DNA of 64,000 nt from Mycoplasmopsis gallinacea (GCF_900660495.1 NZ_LR214950.1:1010839-1074838), one strand, 5' to 3'. Counted from the first letter of the stretch, positions 42,417-55,266 are shown. A program made the numbers and translations. Notes: generated by a model from the letters alone, not told the origin.

Positions 42417-45269
42417 ATGAAAAAATATAAATTTTTACTCTCATCAGCAATTATTGCAACATCTTTTGCTTCACCTTTAGCTGTTATTTCTTGTGGAGAT
42501 GAGCAAGTTGCTGCTAAAGATACTTTAGTTATTAATTACCAAGGAAATATTCCTTTTAATCCTCTTTTTCTTGATAATTCAACGGAATCGCAAAGTAGTG
42601 TTAAAAGTGATGATATTTTAGCTACCATTTCAAGTGCAAAACTTTTCAGAAACCAAACAATTACTTCACCAATTATTGACCCAAATAAAAATGGTGAAGT
42701 TGTTAAAAAAGGAACTTACAAATTTGCTTTAGATTTAGCTGAATCAATTACTGTTTATGATGCTAAAGAAAAATCTAATACATTTAATAATGATAATGTT
42801 TCAGAATCGACATTTAGCTCAGATTTTATTTACGAACAACTATATTCAGAAGATCCAAAATCTATTAACAGTCGCTTTTTTAAAGAAAAAATGCAACAAG
42901 CTGTCAAAATCGAAATCAAAGTAAGAGATAATGTATATTGAAGTGATAACAAAGGAACTAAAACAAAATACAAAGTTGTGCCAGAAGATTTTTGATTCTC
43001 ATGAATGCGTTCATATCACATTGGGCATACCAATAGAGAAAATTCTTATTTAGATTTATTTAATAATGATGTAGAAAATCTTGATGAAAAGCAAAAACAA
43101 AGTAAAAAAGCTGAATTAGCCAAAAAATTATCTAGTTTCCTTGATCAAAAAGCAATGAGTAGAATTGGGGTAAATGATAGATTCAATGATCAATTATTTA
43201 CTAACGAAAACTTATTTACATCAAATAAAGTTTCAGTTAAGTTATTTAGAGAGACTAATGAAGATTTAAATCCGTTAAATGCAATCAAAGATGGTAAATT
43301 AGTTTTTCAAACAGATGAAGAAGCTTCTAAAAATAATGGTGACTTTTTAACTTTCTGAAATTTAGTACTTAAAGATTCGAATTTGTTTTCAGCAGCGCCA
43401 AGTCAATATATTCAAGAATCATCACAAAAACCTAAATTTAATGAAACAATTGACTACCAATACTCATTGGAAAAAAATGGAGAAATCAAAACCCTTAAAG
43501 CACCTATTTATGGTGATAAAATGGTTAAAAAACTTGGTCTTTACTTCTATGGTGTGAATGGGTTTGAAGAAAATCTTTATGCTAGCGCTTACGTTCCGTA
43601 TCAAGGAAGTTCAAAAACTAATTCTTTATCATTTAAGAAAAATCCTAATTACTGAGATACAAAATTTGTAAATTCACAAAAATCTTTACAAACAATCAAA
43701 TTAAATGCAAATGTTTCGGATAAATCTCAAAAATTAAATAACTTCCTTAATGGTGAAAATTCTATCTTAAGTTCTAATGATTATTCACAAAATGATTTAC
43801 ATAAACTTAATTTAAGCGATTTAAGTAAATACAACATTACTTACATTCAAAATATCAATAAAAACAAATCTGAAGGATTAACCGGAACAAACATCACACC
43901 AGCCCCAAATATTATCACTAAAGATGAAGTTTATAGCAAAGATTACGAAAACCACGCTTTTAACAATGTGTATGCTAAATTAGTATATAATGCAACAATT
44001 GATGATATCAAACGTGGATTTAAAAAGCAAACAGATGATCAAACCGGATATGTTTTTGGATCTAAATCAATTTCTAGTGGACTTTTTGAAACACGTTCTG
44101 TATCATTTAGAAGCTTACTTAACGGTGCAATTAACTGAAAATGAGTAGCTGAAAAAGTTAATTCAGATAATAGTTCACAAATTATTCCTTGATTAACAAA
44201 TGCTGCACCAGATGCATTAATTGGTGGAAATAACCAAGAAACATCAAAAGTGAAATCTCCACGTGATGCTCATGAAACTATCAATACCTTAAAAGTAATT
44301 CTTGCTGATGGAACAGTAGAAACTTTAGAAAATAACAACAACACTAAATCATACGAAAGTGCAAATTTTGAGCTTATTAAAGCTGAAATGAAAAAATTAC
44401 TTGATAATTTCTACAAATCTTTAAGTGCTGATCAAAGAGGTCAAAAAGTTAAATGATACATTTATAATTCAAGAATCATTAATGAAAAAGAAAGAGAAAT
44501 TTATAATCAAATAATTAATACCATTAAATCAATTGACCCTAGATTAGAACCTGTTTTTGTTCAACTTACAACTTCAGAAGAAATTACCAAAGCTTTAGGT
44601 GAAGAAAATGGTGCTGGATATAACTCAATTGATCAAAAGATAGTTTATTCTTATGAAAGTGGGCAATCTCAATATTCATTTTTAGATAAAATAACTCACG
44701 GTATCGGAATGAGTCCATTTGCATTATGATATAAGTTTTCAATTTTAAATGAAAATGACCCATTAGCAGTTGAATTCCCTGGTTTATATGCTTTTTCTAA
44801 AGCTATGAAAGAAGATTTTGAATCTAAGAAATATAGATTAGCAAAAATTTATGACCCAAGTGTCGAGGGAAATTATCGTGATATTGTTTGAGATGATTTA
44901 GATAAATTTAATTCTTTTGAAGAGATGCAATTATATAGAAACAGTGTTTATGATGCAAAATTAAATGGTTGAACATATGCTAACAAAAATGGGCCTGCAG
45001 GAATTGGTTATTTAATAGTTGATAACAAATGACTTGTTCATAACATTAATACATCAAAAGAATTTGCAATTAGATTTTTAAAATCTCACACAAATGAAAC
45101 AGTTGTACAACTTCTTCAAGATTTAAATATCTGAAGATCATTTGGTATCGACATCTTTAAATTTATTAAAACAAGCTCATACTTAATTACTCATAAAGAC
45201 TTAGATTTAGTAATTCCGCTTGATAACGTAATTTATGTTCAAGACTATAAAGTTAAATCTCAAAAATAA
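42417..45269 (+). CDS. oppA: Oligopeptide-binding lipoprotein OppA
   Basis: 950 residues. The signal peptide ends SPLAVISC (Cys at about 26). It is large, as mycoplasma OppA proteins are, and has SBP-type 5 features: a YANLVYNA-like central stretch (VYAKLVYNATIDDIKRGF), NPNYWDT and RDIVWDDL. It would capture peptides for the OppBC permease. It begins 3 bases after the era stop. Its 3' end overlaps oppB by 35 bases. Many in-frame UGA codons are present. Confidence 0.85.
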
Positions 45270-46230
45270 AATCTTTTTATTAATTTTAAAAAAATTCTTT
45301 CTTTCTATTACTTTTGTTATAGCTTTTACTTTTTTAGTGCATTTAATTTTAATTTCTTTATACCCACTACCTTTAAATGAAGAAATTAAAATTACATCTA
45401 ATGAATTTGGAAGCATAAATTTAGTGGAACAAAGTAAAGAATATAACTTAGATAAAACCGCATTTACTAAATCATTTCTTTTTCTGTGAAAATTAATTAC
45501 TTTTAGTGCAATTAAATTTTCACAGGTAGATACAAGTATTGCGGTTTTTTCTAATAATGATCGTAATGCTTGAACTTACTTTGTATCTAACAATGAAGTT
45601 AATTACTTAATTATTATATTTAGTCAATTTTTAAGTTTTATGATAGGTTATTTACTAGGTGTGTGAGCAGGTTATAAAAAAAGAAGCTATATTGATTATT
45701 TAATTAACTTTTTTTCTGTTTTATTCTTATCAACTTCACTTTTAATTGTAATCCCAATTGTAATTCATTTTGAATACCTTTTTGGAATTATTGTAAATTA
45801 CAACCCTAAAAAAATTTCAACCTTTCTTTTTCCGATTGTAACTATTGTATTAATTTCGCAATCAGCAATAGTAAAGATAGTGCGGGGTGAAACAATTAAA
45901 GGATTATTGCATCCTAGCTATACTTATTACAAAAGCTTAGGATTTTCAGAATGATCCATTTTTCGAAAATCTATTTTAAAAAATACTATTGTTGCTCTAT
46001 TACCTTTATTTCCTTTTTTACTTGTAGGGAGTTTATCTTCAAGTGTATTTTTAGAAACTTATTTTAATATTCCTGGAAATTGAAAACATATTTACGGAAT
46101 TTTAATTAAAAAAGAAATTGGACCAATTTGCGTTTTAATTTATTTAATTGTTTTATCGTTCTCAATTTCTTATTTTGCTTGTGAAGTAATTAGAATCATT
46201 TTAAATCCATTTGTAGAAAGAAGTAAATAA
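45235..46230 (+). CDS. oppB: Oligopeptide ABC transporter permease OppB
   Basis: 331 residues. An N-terminal helix (FFLSITFVIAFTFLVHLILI) is followed by an external loop and five more helices. The cytoplasmic coupling loop is RGETIKGLLHPSYTYYKSLG, matching the permease EAA-type region. The start at 45235 overlaps oppA; no Shine-Dalgarno is clear. The TAATG junction leads into oppC. Confidence 0.85.
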
Positions 46231-47285
46231 TGAGCCAGAATTTATTCAAATTTGCTCCAAATAAACAAAGAAATAATATTCGCTATCACGTTGAAAAAAG
46301 CAGTTTTTTAAGGCGATTTTTCAGATCTAAAATCAATATTATTCTTCTTGCTATTTTACTTTTAATGCTATTTTTTGCATTTATTAGTCTCTTTTTTACA
46401 AACGACCATTTTACTAAAAATGAACATGATTTTGAAATATCTCGCTTAGTAAAGCCTATTTTTAGCTCCAATCAAGATTATTATTTAGCTAATAATAACT
46501 CTTCAATATCAAATGAAATTATCAATAATTTAAAGCAGCACAAAATCAATTATAAAATTGAGGCGATGCCTTTTAATCGAATTATTTTTAATCATCGTGA
46601 ATACTTAGAAAAAACAGGTTTTAATCACTGATTAATTTTAGGAACTGATGCACAAGGTAAAGATGTTTTAATTAACTCATTGCAGCTTTTTTGTGTAAGT
46701 GTAAGTATCGCTATTGCTATTTTTATCTTGGAATTTTTCTTTGGGTTCTATCTTGGAAGCTATCTAGCTTTTTCTGAATCTTTCTTTATTAAAAATTTAA
46801 TCAAAGGTTTTAACTTATTTATCTCACTTCCGGATATTTTGACAATTTTAATTGCACTTTTAATTTTTCAAAATAAATTAGCTGTTTATATTGTTATTTT
46901 TATAACCGGAACAATTAGAATTAGCTATTGAAGCTATAATTACACATTAGAATTTATAGGGCAAGATATACTTAAAAATATGCTTTATATTCATGGAAAT
47001 AAACTCAGAGTAATAAATAAGTATATTTTCAAAAACATCGTTGGAAAGCTTTTGGTTTTATTTGCTCGGAGAATTAATTACATTATATTCTTTATTGCAA
47101 CAATTCATTTTTACGGATATCATTTTGACAACAATGTAGCTGTTTTATTCCAAAAAAACTGAGAATATCGAGCTATAAACTGGGCTCAAATTGTTTTTCC
47201 TGCTCTTTATTTAACTACCTTTTTTATTACTTTTCAGTTTTTAACGATCAAAATTGATTTATATCTTGATCCGAAAAATTCATAA
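46230..47285 (+). CDS. oppC: Oligopeptide ABC transporter permease OppC
   Basis: 351 residues. It has an N-terminal helix (about 38-56), a large external loop, GTDAQGKDVLINSL (the conserved GTD..GRD pattern of OppC), then five helices. The coupling loop is degenerate (LEFIGQDILKNMLYIHGN). A terminator follows within 5 bases of the stop, so oppD and oppF are not in this transcript. Confidence 0.85.
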
Positions 47286-47289
47286 TCTT

Positions 47290-47311
47290 AGCTTGCTCTT
47301 GCAAGCTTTTT
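47290..47311 (+). terminator. Terminator of the era-opp run
   Basis: AGCTTGC and GCAAGCT around TCTT, then T4. Confidence 0.8.
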
Positions 47312-47318
47312 ATTTTGG

Positions 47319-47418
47319 ATTTATTTGCTTTAATATCAGTAAAATCGCAAACAAAAACACAAAATAGCATAAGCTAAATTGTGTTTATATAATTAATTTA
47401 GTTTCTTAATTAGTTATC
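47319..47418. repeat. Left copy of the 100-bp target-site duplication
   Basis: Matches 49263-49362. It carries a stray copy of the last codons of the giant surface-protein gene. Confidence 0.9.
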
Positions 47419-47433
47419 CCTGAGTTTCCAAGT

Positions 47434-47462
47434 TGAGCCTATTTTTTAGGCTCATTTTTTTA
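47434..47462 (+). terminator. Hairpin inside the left end of the second IS
   Basis: TGAGCCTA and TAGGCTCA around T5, then T7. Confidence 0.7.
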
Positions 47463-47543
47463 TACATATATCAAAGATATATGAGCTAAAGAAAAAAATA
47501 TTTTTTTACTTACATTACATACATAAAATGATATAATAAGAGC

Positions 47544-49171
47544 ATGAGTTACAGTTTATGCAAGAAAAAACAAAATGGAAAATATTATTTAGTTTTAGCT
47601 ATTTCTAAAGGTTTTAAAAAAGGTTATGGAAATCAGATTGGTCTAGGATACTGAGAAGATATCAAAGAAAAGTATGGATTATCTTCAATTGAAGATATGA
47701 AAGAAATAGCAAAAAAAGTAGATACATCTTTAGATAAAGCTGTTGCAAAAGAAGAATTTTTTAAATTATTAAAACCCACTTCTGTAAAAACAAGTATCCA
47801 AAATATTGGAGTTGATTTAATTTATAAAGTTATTAAAGAATTAAATTTATTTTCAGCATTACCAAAAAGTAAACATAAATCGTTAGAAGAGGTTTTGGAA
47901 TTTTTCATAGCAACTAGAATTATCCTTCCAAGAAGCTATATGTCACAATATAAAAATAAAAGTGATTTTATAAATGATATTAATGTTAAAAAATCATCAA
48001 TATATAACTATCTTGATGTTATTTTCGAAAATAAGAATTCTGTTTTAGTCAATTTATTTCAAAAAATAAATGAATTTACAAATCGTAACAATAAAGTTTT
48101 TCACTTCGATAACACAACAGTTTATTTTGAAAGCTTTACAAGAGAAGGAATAAGAAAAAACGGTTTTTCAAAAGACGGAAAACACAATGAAGATCAAGTA
48201 GTCATAGCAATGGCTGTAGATGAAAACGGAATACCAATACACTATAAAGTTTTTCCAGGTAACACAGCTGATGGTAAAACAATGTTATCCTTCGTTTTAG
48301 AACTTCAATCAATCTATAAAATAAAGGATATTACAATAGTTGCAGATCGTGGAATAAATAACAACACAAACTTACGTTTCCTAGAACAAAAAGGAATTAA
48401 ATATATATTTCAAAAAAGATTAGATACATTAAGTATTGGGATGAAAAAATTCATTCTTGAAGACAAACATTATGTTTTTAGAGATGAAATGTTTTGAAAA
48501 GAACAAATTGTTGAATCTATTTGAAATAAAAATAGATTTAACGGTAAATACAGAAAATGATGTGTGTTTTTCAGTCCTGGAAAAAGACTTTAGATAAATT
48601 AAGAAGAAATAATTTTATTGATAAATTGAATAAGAAAACTGTAAATGGAGAACTACCACTTAGTTCTTTAGTTCCAGAATATAAAAAGAAATACATGGAC
48701 ATTGATGGCAAAACAGTGGGTAAATTAAATTGAGAGAAAATTAAGAAAAAAGAATCTGAAGATGGTTTTTACATTATTGAAACCAATATTCTAGATTTAA
48801 CACCAGAAAAAGCTAATGAAATTTACAGAAAACAATGAAAAGTAGAAGAAAATTTCAGAACATTAAAATCTTCTTTACAAGTTAGACCTGTTTTTGTTCA
48901 TAATGAACAGCATATACTTGCGCATCTTTTGTTATGTTTCATTGCTCTTGTTGTTTTAAAATACTGTCTTTACAAATTAAAGAAATATTATGAAATCAAT
49001 GGAGAAGTACAAAAAGTGACGTTAGATTTATTTGTGGATTCATTAAGAATGATGACTATAACAAAAAAAGAAGTAAATGGAAAAGTGGTACAAGAAATAA
49101 TTAATGATTTGGATGAAAACCATAAAGAAAATATAAAAATTTATAAAGATTTTATCGCATGTATGAGTTAA
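47544..49171 (+). pseudogene. IS1634-like transposase with one frameshift
   Basis: The first frame (47544-48593, 349 residues) holds both Asp motifs (HFDNTTVYFES, IVADRGI). It then stops because the A run at 48581-48585 is one base short. The second frame continues to 49171 with the IS4 signature (YRKQWKVEENFRTLK). One added A would restore about 542 residues. TATAAT at 47532-47537 ends 6 bases before the ATG. The shift may be a sequencing error, true inactivation, or low-frequency slippage. Confidence 0.85.
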
Positions 49172-49195
49172 TTCTATGTGTGTAATTTTAAATAT

Positions 49196-49236
49196 AAAAA
49201 ACGAATACACCTTATTTATAGATGTATTCGTTTTTT
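49196..49236. terminator. Hairpin inside the right end of the second IS
   Basis: AAAAAACGAATACA and its near-complement, with A and T runs on both sides. Confidence 0.7.
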
Positions 49237-49262
49237 ATAGTGTATCAACTTGGAAACTCAGG

Positions 49263-49362
49263 ATTTATTTGCTTTAATATCAGTAAAATCGCAAACAAAA
49301 ACACAAAATAGCATAAGCTAAATTGTGTTTATATAATTAATTTAGTTTCTTAATTAGTTATC
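49263..49362. repeat. Right copy of the 100-bp target-site duplication
   Basis: Matches 47319-47418. It ends inside the last codons of the minus-strand surface-protein gene. Confidence 0.9.
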
Positions 49363-52300
49363 TTTTTTACGTTTTTTAGCAAAACCAATACCAAAAATTA
49401 TAACCGCTGCTGTAAGAAGCACACCACCCATAATAACTAATCATTTTAATGCTGCCGCTGAACCAACTTTTAATGAATCAACTTTGGTTTTGTAAGCGCT
49501 ATAAAGAACTTTTGAAATTCCTTCTGAGCTTAATTTAGATAATTGTTGTTTTTCATTTGCTGAAACTTTTGATTTTTTAGAAACAATTTCAAAGAATTTG
49601 TCTTGTTCTATTTGTTTAGCGAAGTTTACATATTGTTCAGGAGCAACTTGTTTTAAGTTTTCCATATTTTGTTCAAATGCTTCTTTATTTGCACTTAAAA
49701 TAGCATCAACTAATCCAATTTCTGCTTCAGATAATTTTACAAATACTTCTTGATGTCTGATTAATCTGTCCCTTTGAAGAACTACTCTAGGGTCAGTAGC
49801 TACAAAAGCTAGATTTTCTTTAATAGAATTTTCAAGATTTTTCTTTTTATCATTGTAATCTTTATTAGATACTGATGAAGCTTGATATTTAGTTAAAGCA
49901 TCATTAATACCATTTAATGATTTTAATAACTTAACTAAATTAAGGTAATCATTATTATTTAAATGAATATTACTAATTTGATCAATGATTGAATCAAGTT
50001 TTTCATTAGTTAAGTTTTCATTTTCATCACTTAATAAATCGCTAATTGAAGCGTCTAAATTATTAATATTTTCTTTTGCTTCATTTAATTCTTCTTCGCT
50101 ATTGTAAGTGCTATTTTTAATGTGTTCTTTTAACTGAGCTTTATCTTCTTCTGAAAGATTTTCTTTTTCATCAATTAAATCGATAAGTTTTTGTTTTTTA
50201 TCATTTTTATCAAGAGCATCTTTGTAAATGTTGTAAATTTGATCATCATCTTCTTGGTGTTTGTTGATTTCACTAATAAATTTTTCTTTTTCTTTATTGT
50301 TAAGATTTGGAAGATTATTAATTTTGTTTTTAAGATCTTCTTTGTTGTTTTGGATTTTTAAAAGAGCATCTTTAATTGTGTTTATTGCTTCCTTGATTTG
50401 ATTAAGAGTTTGATTATCTTTATTTTTTAAGACTTTTTCACCATTTGCAATTGCATTATTGTATTGTTCTTGTTTTTGTGCTGATGAGTTTTGGAATTTT
50501 TCATCATTTTTAACATCCGCAGCACCATTTACTAAGTTTTGAAGTTCATTTACTTTATTTTGACGGTTAGTTTTTCCGTTTAAAGCAGCAAAATCATTTT
50601 TTAGTGTAGCTAAAAGAGCATTTACTTCATCATTAGATAAGTTTTTACCGTTTTGTTTATTTAAAGCTTGTTTTGCTTTGTTATATGAAGTTACGAAATT
50701 AGTTTTAAGTCTTGAATCAGCATCGACGTAATTTAAATCAACTAATGGATCACTTCCATTACCTTTCTGAATTTGCTTTTTAATGAAATCGCTAAGAGCT
50801 TTCATAGAACCATTAACATCATTTGCTTCTTTAAGAACTTCATCAACTGATTTATCTAAAGTTTCTTCATGAGGAGCAATTGTTGTTACATTATTTAATT
50901 GCTCTTTTAATGCTTTTTTTTGAGCATTATTTAAGTATTCAAGAGCTTCAATTGCACTTGCTGCATTTGTTTTAGATTCAGCAAGATGGGTTTTAGCACT
51001 ATTTTTTAAATTCTCAATTGCATCTTGAGTTTGTTTTTTAAGCTTGTCAATTTCAGCATTAATTAATTCAAGATTATCAAGGTTATAAAACGGTTCATCA
51101 TTAGTTGCATCATTTAGAAATTTAGTATTTTTCTCAATTTGATCATCAAATGCTTTCTTAAATGCATTTGTAGCATTTTCATAATCAAGTCCATTTTTAG
51201 CTGCATTGGCTTTAACTTGTTTTTGAACAAGTTCACCCATTTTAGCTGAAAGTGCATCAATTATAGTGTTGATTTTGTTTAATTCATCATTACTTTTAGC
51301 TTTGTTGATTTTATCTAAAAGAATTTGTTTTTCAACTGGAGAAAGAGCAGAATCAGCGCTAACTTTAGAAATTAATTCATTTCTTAAAATGTCACTAGAT
51401 ACACCATCAAGAGCTTCTCTTTCATTTTTAAGATCTTCTTTAAGTTTTGTAGATTGTTCTAAAGTTAAATTATCATTTACTTTGCCACTAACTTCATTAA
51501 ATTTAGTATCAAAATCATTTTTAACTTTAACTGAAGCATTGTAATATTTATCATTATTTTTAATTGCTTCAGAAGCTGCAATTTCTTCTTTTAAATATTT
51601 CATTGCATTGTCAAGATCTTTAGCTGTACCAATGTAATTATTTTCGCTTGATCCTACAATAGTTTCAATGTCACTTAGTGTATTTTTAGAATTAATCAAA
51701 GCAATTAAAGCATCTTTTTGAGCCTGATTTAAATTAGGGAAAAATTGCGGATTATTAATTGCATTAATCGCGTTATCTTTAGCTGTTTGAAGATTTGTAT
51801 TTCCATCAAGTTTATTTAAAGCGGTTTCTAGTTTAGTTACAAAATCTGTAACTTTTTCTAAACTATCTCCAACTGTGTTTAAATTATCTTTAGCATTTTT
51901 TAGCGCATTATCTAAAGTTGCTTTTTTATCACTTGTAGCTTGATCATAATTAGTGTAGTTTTGATCTTCAGAATTTGTTGCTTTTTGACCTGAAGTAATT
52001 AATTCTCTAAGTTTTTGCATTTTCTCATTAAGAAGATTTGCACTTCCTTTAGAACCGTTTTCTTCAATTTTAATTAAAGCTTTGACTTGTTCTACTGTAT
52101 GAGCTTCACTGATTTTGTTTGAAATTAAAGTTTTTTGACTCTCATTTAAGTGTGTTAATTTTGCTAATTCTTCTTTACCTTTTGCTTTAGCATCATTAAG
52201 AGTTTTATCACCATTAAGAGCATCTAAAGCATTTCTTAAATTAGTAATTAAAGTTGTAATTTGCTTTTTATCTACTGATGTATTAGCTCGACTTAGAGCT

Positions 52301-54396
52301 GCTAAAGCGTTATCAAAATTAGGTTTTTTATCACCTGTAGATAATTTATAGTTATTTGTTTTTTTAGCTTTTTCCGCAGCAGCTTTTAATGAGGTTAATT
52401 GCTTCATTAACTGATTTATTGAATCACCTTTTGAAGAAGTAGTTTTAAAGCTACTTACTTTATCAGCGTCTTTAGCATTAGCCTCAGCCATTTTATCTTG
52501 AATTTCTTTGTTTAATTTAGTTTTTTGGTCTTTGGTTAAATTGGTAAAAGTTGCAATTTTTTCTAATGAATTGTAGTATTCTCAAAGAGTTTTTACTTCA
52601 TCAATTAGCCCTTGAACCTCTCTTTTATTTAAGTTTTGACTAATCTTTGTTGAAATATTATTTAAAACTTCATCAAACACAGCTTTGTATTTTTGATCAT
52701 AATTAGCAAAATTTTCACCATTTCTAAGGTTTCTTGCTTTTTCATAAAGATCTTTTAATTCACCCATTTTGTCATCAAGATCTTTAATTTCACCTGTATT
52801 ATTTTCTGTATCTAAAAGTTTTTTAAGATCATTAGCATCATTTATAGTTTTAAGTTTATTGATGTAGAACTCTTTTTGAACGGTATTTAAGTACTTGAAT
52901 TCTTTCAGTTTTTGTCTCAGGTTTTCTTTTTGCAATTTAAGATCGTTAATTACATATTTCACTTCAAAAATTAAACGGTTTGAATCATTTGGATCAACTT
53001 TAGATGTTGTGATGATATCTCAAATATCTTCTTCAGAAATTGAAATTGTTGGTTTTAATTGTCAAGTTTCAAAAATATTTTTATTTTGTCCATTGTATTG
53101 AGTTGTTCAGAAAGTAGGATTTGCAGCTTTATCAAAAGAATTGTAAATACGTGAATATCAAGTATCGACATTATTTCTTTGTCCGTTATCACTTAAAGTA
53201 ATTGACTGTTCAGGGACAATAGCTTCTTCTAATCCGTTTCCTGCAGGTCTTACCAATTGATATGAAACTGAATTAGGTAATTTGTATTTTGAATCTTTTT
53301 CCTTGAATTCTTTGATATCAATTGAATAATTTTGACGATTAGGATTTACATCTGCGGCTTTTCAGTTAAAACTATAAACATCAACATTTTTATCATATGT
53401 TGTTCAACCAGCCATTACATAAGCTAATCCACCAGTATTTTTCTTATCAAACATCAATTGATTTTTACGAGTTTTGAATGTAATTTTAAATCAGTTTTGA
53501 TCGTTGAAATCTAATGTAGGTTTTGGGCCGGTGTTGTAACCAAAACCAAGAATTGTACCTACGTTATCTCGGAATTTTTTACTCATTTGTCAATTATTGG
53601 GTCAGTTCTTACCTGACTTAACAGTTCCATCAACAATTGATTTAGGTGGATATCAAAATCTATTACCACCTTTTTTATTTATAAGATCTTCAAGTTCACT
53701 TCTTCAGTTGTCTATAAAGTAAGCTCTAATTGGTTGCGAATCTGCACTAGCACCGTGACGTCAATCAGTTAAAAGATCTTCATATATAGGATTAGGTTTT
53801 CAAGTAGGTTCTAATCTTTTTCGATCATCACCTTCTCAAGTAACAAGTGAAGATGTTCATCTGTTGTAGCTAGTTAAATAACCTAATCATTCTGAATTAT
53901 ATTTGTTTGGAATAGGAATATCTTTAACAATATTATTCATCTTAAACTCAAGATTCTCAAGATCATTTGTGATTCTTGGAGCTTTTAGTTTTTCATAAAC
54001 TTCTTCAGATTGAGTGCTTTTATAAACTGTAATTTCTACACTGTCTTCCACAAATTCTAGCGCTTTAGATAATACAATACCAAAGCGTGGTGAACTGCTT
54101 CACATATCAAAATCATACCCCTCGATTTGTAAGAATGGTGCGATTCGGTTAAATGTAACTTCTCACTCTTGCTCGCTTTCGTATCAAAGATCTTGATTTT
54201 CTAATTTATTATCTCTTTCACCTTTCATTTTGATGGTTGCAATAGAATAATCTTTATCACCATAAAGAGTTCTTTCAAAACCTTGGTTAAAGTAATAGTT
54301 GCTTTTCAAAGTACCGTCTTTGAAGCTCGATTGTAATTTTCGTTGCAACACGGGCAGGTTCAAAAACACAAGAAAAAAAGCACGGCTAAATGTCAC
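49354..54396 (-). CDS. Giant GA/FIVAR-type surface protein, probably 5'-truncated
   Basis: 1,680 residues if begun at GTG 54396, but that start lies in the loop of a hairpin and has no signal peptide, so the true N-terminus is probably lost. Residues 20-470 form a Trp- and Tyr-rich domain of unknown fold. Residues 480-1620 are helical repeats of the kind 'LNKREVQGLIDEVKTL...YLNTVQKEFYINKL' and 'LNGDKTLNDAKAKGKEELAKL', fitting GA and FIVAR modules that bind serum proteins or extend a stalk. Residues about 1648-1672 form a transmembrane helix before KKRKKDN. It is anchored at the C-terminus and exposed outside. Adhesin or protein-binding function is inferred. Confidence 0.7.
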
Positions 54397-54417
54397 ACTT
54401 TTTTTCTTGTGTTTTTG
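54361..54417. repeat. Perfect 20-bp inverted repeat with 17-base loop
   Basis: CAAAAACACAAGAAAAAAAG and its exact complement flank a 17-base loop. It coincides with the point where the surface-protein sequence begins. It may be a terminator or an end of a mobile segment. Confidence 0.8.
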
Positions 54418-54699
54418 TTTCCTTGGTTTTTGTGATTTTTTATAAAGGAAAAAATAATTAATGAAAAAAGCAATTTATTTCAAAAACAACGGCAAAGCAG
54501 TGTTTATTTAAGAGATATTGCGCTTTTATTAAAAATTATAAAATTAAAGATTTTTCAAAAGGCAGAAAGTGGAAAAGAACAAACAAAAGAGAAAAAAAAG
54601 CAACAAAAATACCATTCCCTATTGCATTAGGAACGGTATTTTTGTTGCGTTGGAGATTAAACTCAAGTACGAAATATGGATGTGTCCATATTTCGTGGC
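54418..54699. other. Accessory gap without a confident gene
   Basis: Holds a 17-codon ORF (ATG 54461, AAAGGA upstream), then A-rich sequence and a terminator hairpin at 54600-54648. Nothing else is recognisable. Confidence 0.4.
54600..54648 (-). terminator. Large hairpin terminator of the small membrane-protein gene
   Basis: GCAACAAAAATACC and its complement, with an inner TTCC/GGAA stem. On the minus strand it is followed by T8. Confidence 0.8.
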
Positions 54700-55152
54700 C
54701 TATGATACGTAATATCCAAAACGACCAAGTGCGCTTGCAAGAGTAGAAACTTGCTCCGCTGACAGCGCTGAGTTTTTATTTGACACGGCATTTCCACTAA
54801 GAGTAATAAAGTCTTGTTTAACCCCCTCGGCAAGTAATTTATTAACTTCGCCTGGGAAAAGTGTTTGTGTTAATACTCCAAGTAAAATTCCAGATGCTAC
54901 AACTACTAATACCGCACCACCAATTTTAACAAAAAGTCCTTTTTTAGATTGATGTTGCTCAGTTGAGAATTTGTATTTTAATCCTCAGTAAATAGATAAA
55001 ACAATTGCAATTGCTATAATAACCGGAAGAACATACATTAAAACAAGTTTTGCAATAGAATATCCTCTAATGGATGTAATTCAAAGTTCTTTCGCCTTTG
55101 CATTTGTTCAATCATAATCTGTTTCAAAATAACGGATAACTTGTGTAATCAT
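54700..55152 (-). CDS. Small two-TM protein of an accessory element
   Basis: 150 residues; AAAGGAG lies 8 bases before the ATG. Helices span about 32-55 (AKLVLMYVLPVIIAIAIVLS) and 70-95 (GLFVKIGGAVLVVVASGILL). A charged loop lies between them and a polar tail of about 50 residues follows. Codon use is less AT-biased than in its neighbours (GCG, CTG, GGC codons in the tail), which suggests import. Size and topology would fit a conjugation or phage membrane protein such as a VirB2-like pilin, but there is no motif to prove it. Confidence 0.55.
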
Positions 55153-55229
55153 TTATTTTTTCTCCTTTGTTTTAATAGTTTTTTTTCTTTAATAAATTTT
55201 TTTAGGATCGTATTTTTAATATAAATTAG

Positions 55230-55266
55230 AAAAGTCACACGCAAATTTAATGCATGTGACTTTTTT
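55230..55266. repeat. Hairpin upstream of the IS30-type transposase
   Basis: AAAAGTCACA and TGTGACTTTT arms around a 16-base spacer, with a T run on the plus strand. It may mark the left edge of the IS or stop incoming transcription. Confidence 0.55.

Larger units (their letters stand above)
47419..49262 (+). mobile_element. Second IS1634-like insertion sequence, diverged copy
   Basis: 1,844 bases with 18-base perfect terminal repeats CCTGAGTTTCCAAGTTGA and the same layout as the copy at 24983, but clearly diverged in DNA and protein. Hairpins stand near both ends (47434-47462, 49196-49236). The flanking duplication is 100 bases. Confidence 0.92.

Noticed and set aside
54361..54417. CRISPR-like repeat
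   Set aside because: A single inverted repeat with one loop; no array of repeats and spacers here or anywhere in the window.
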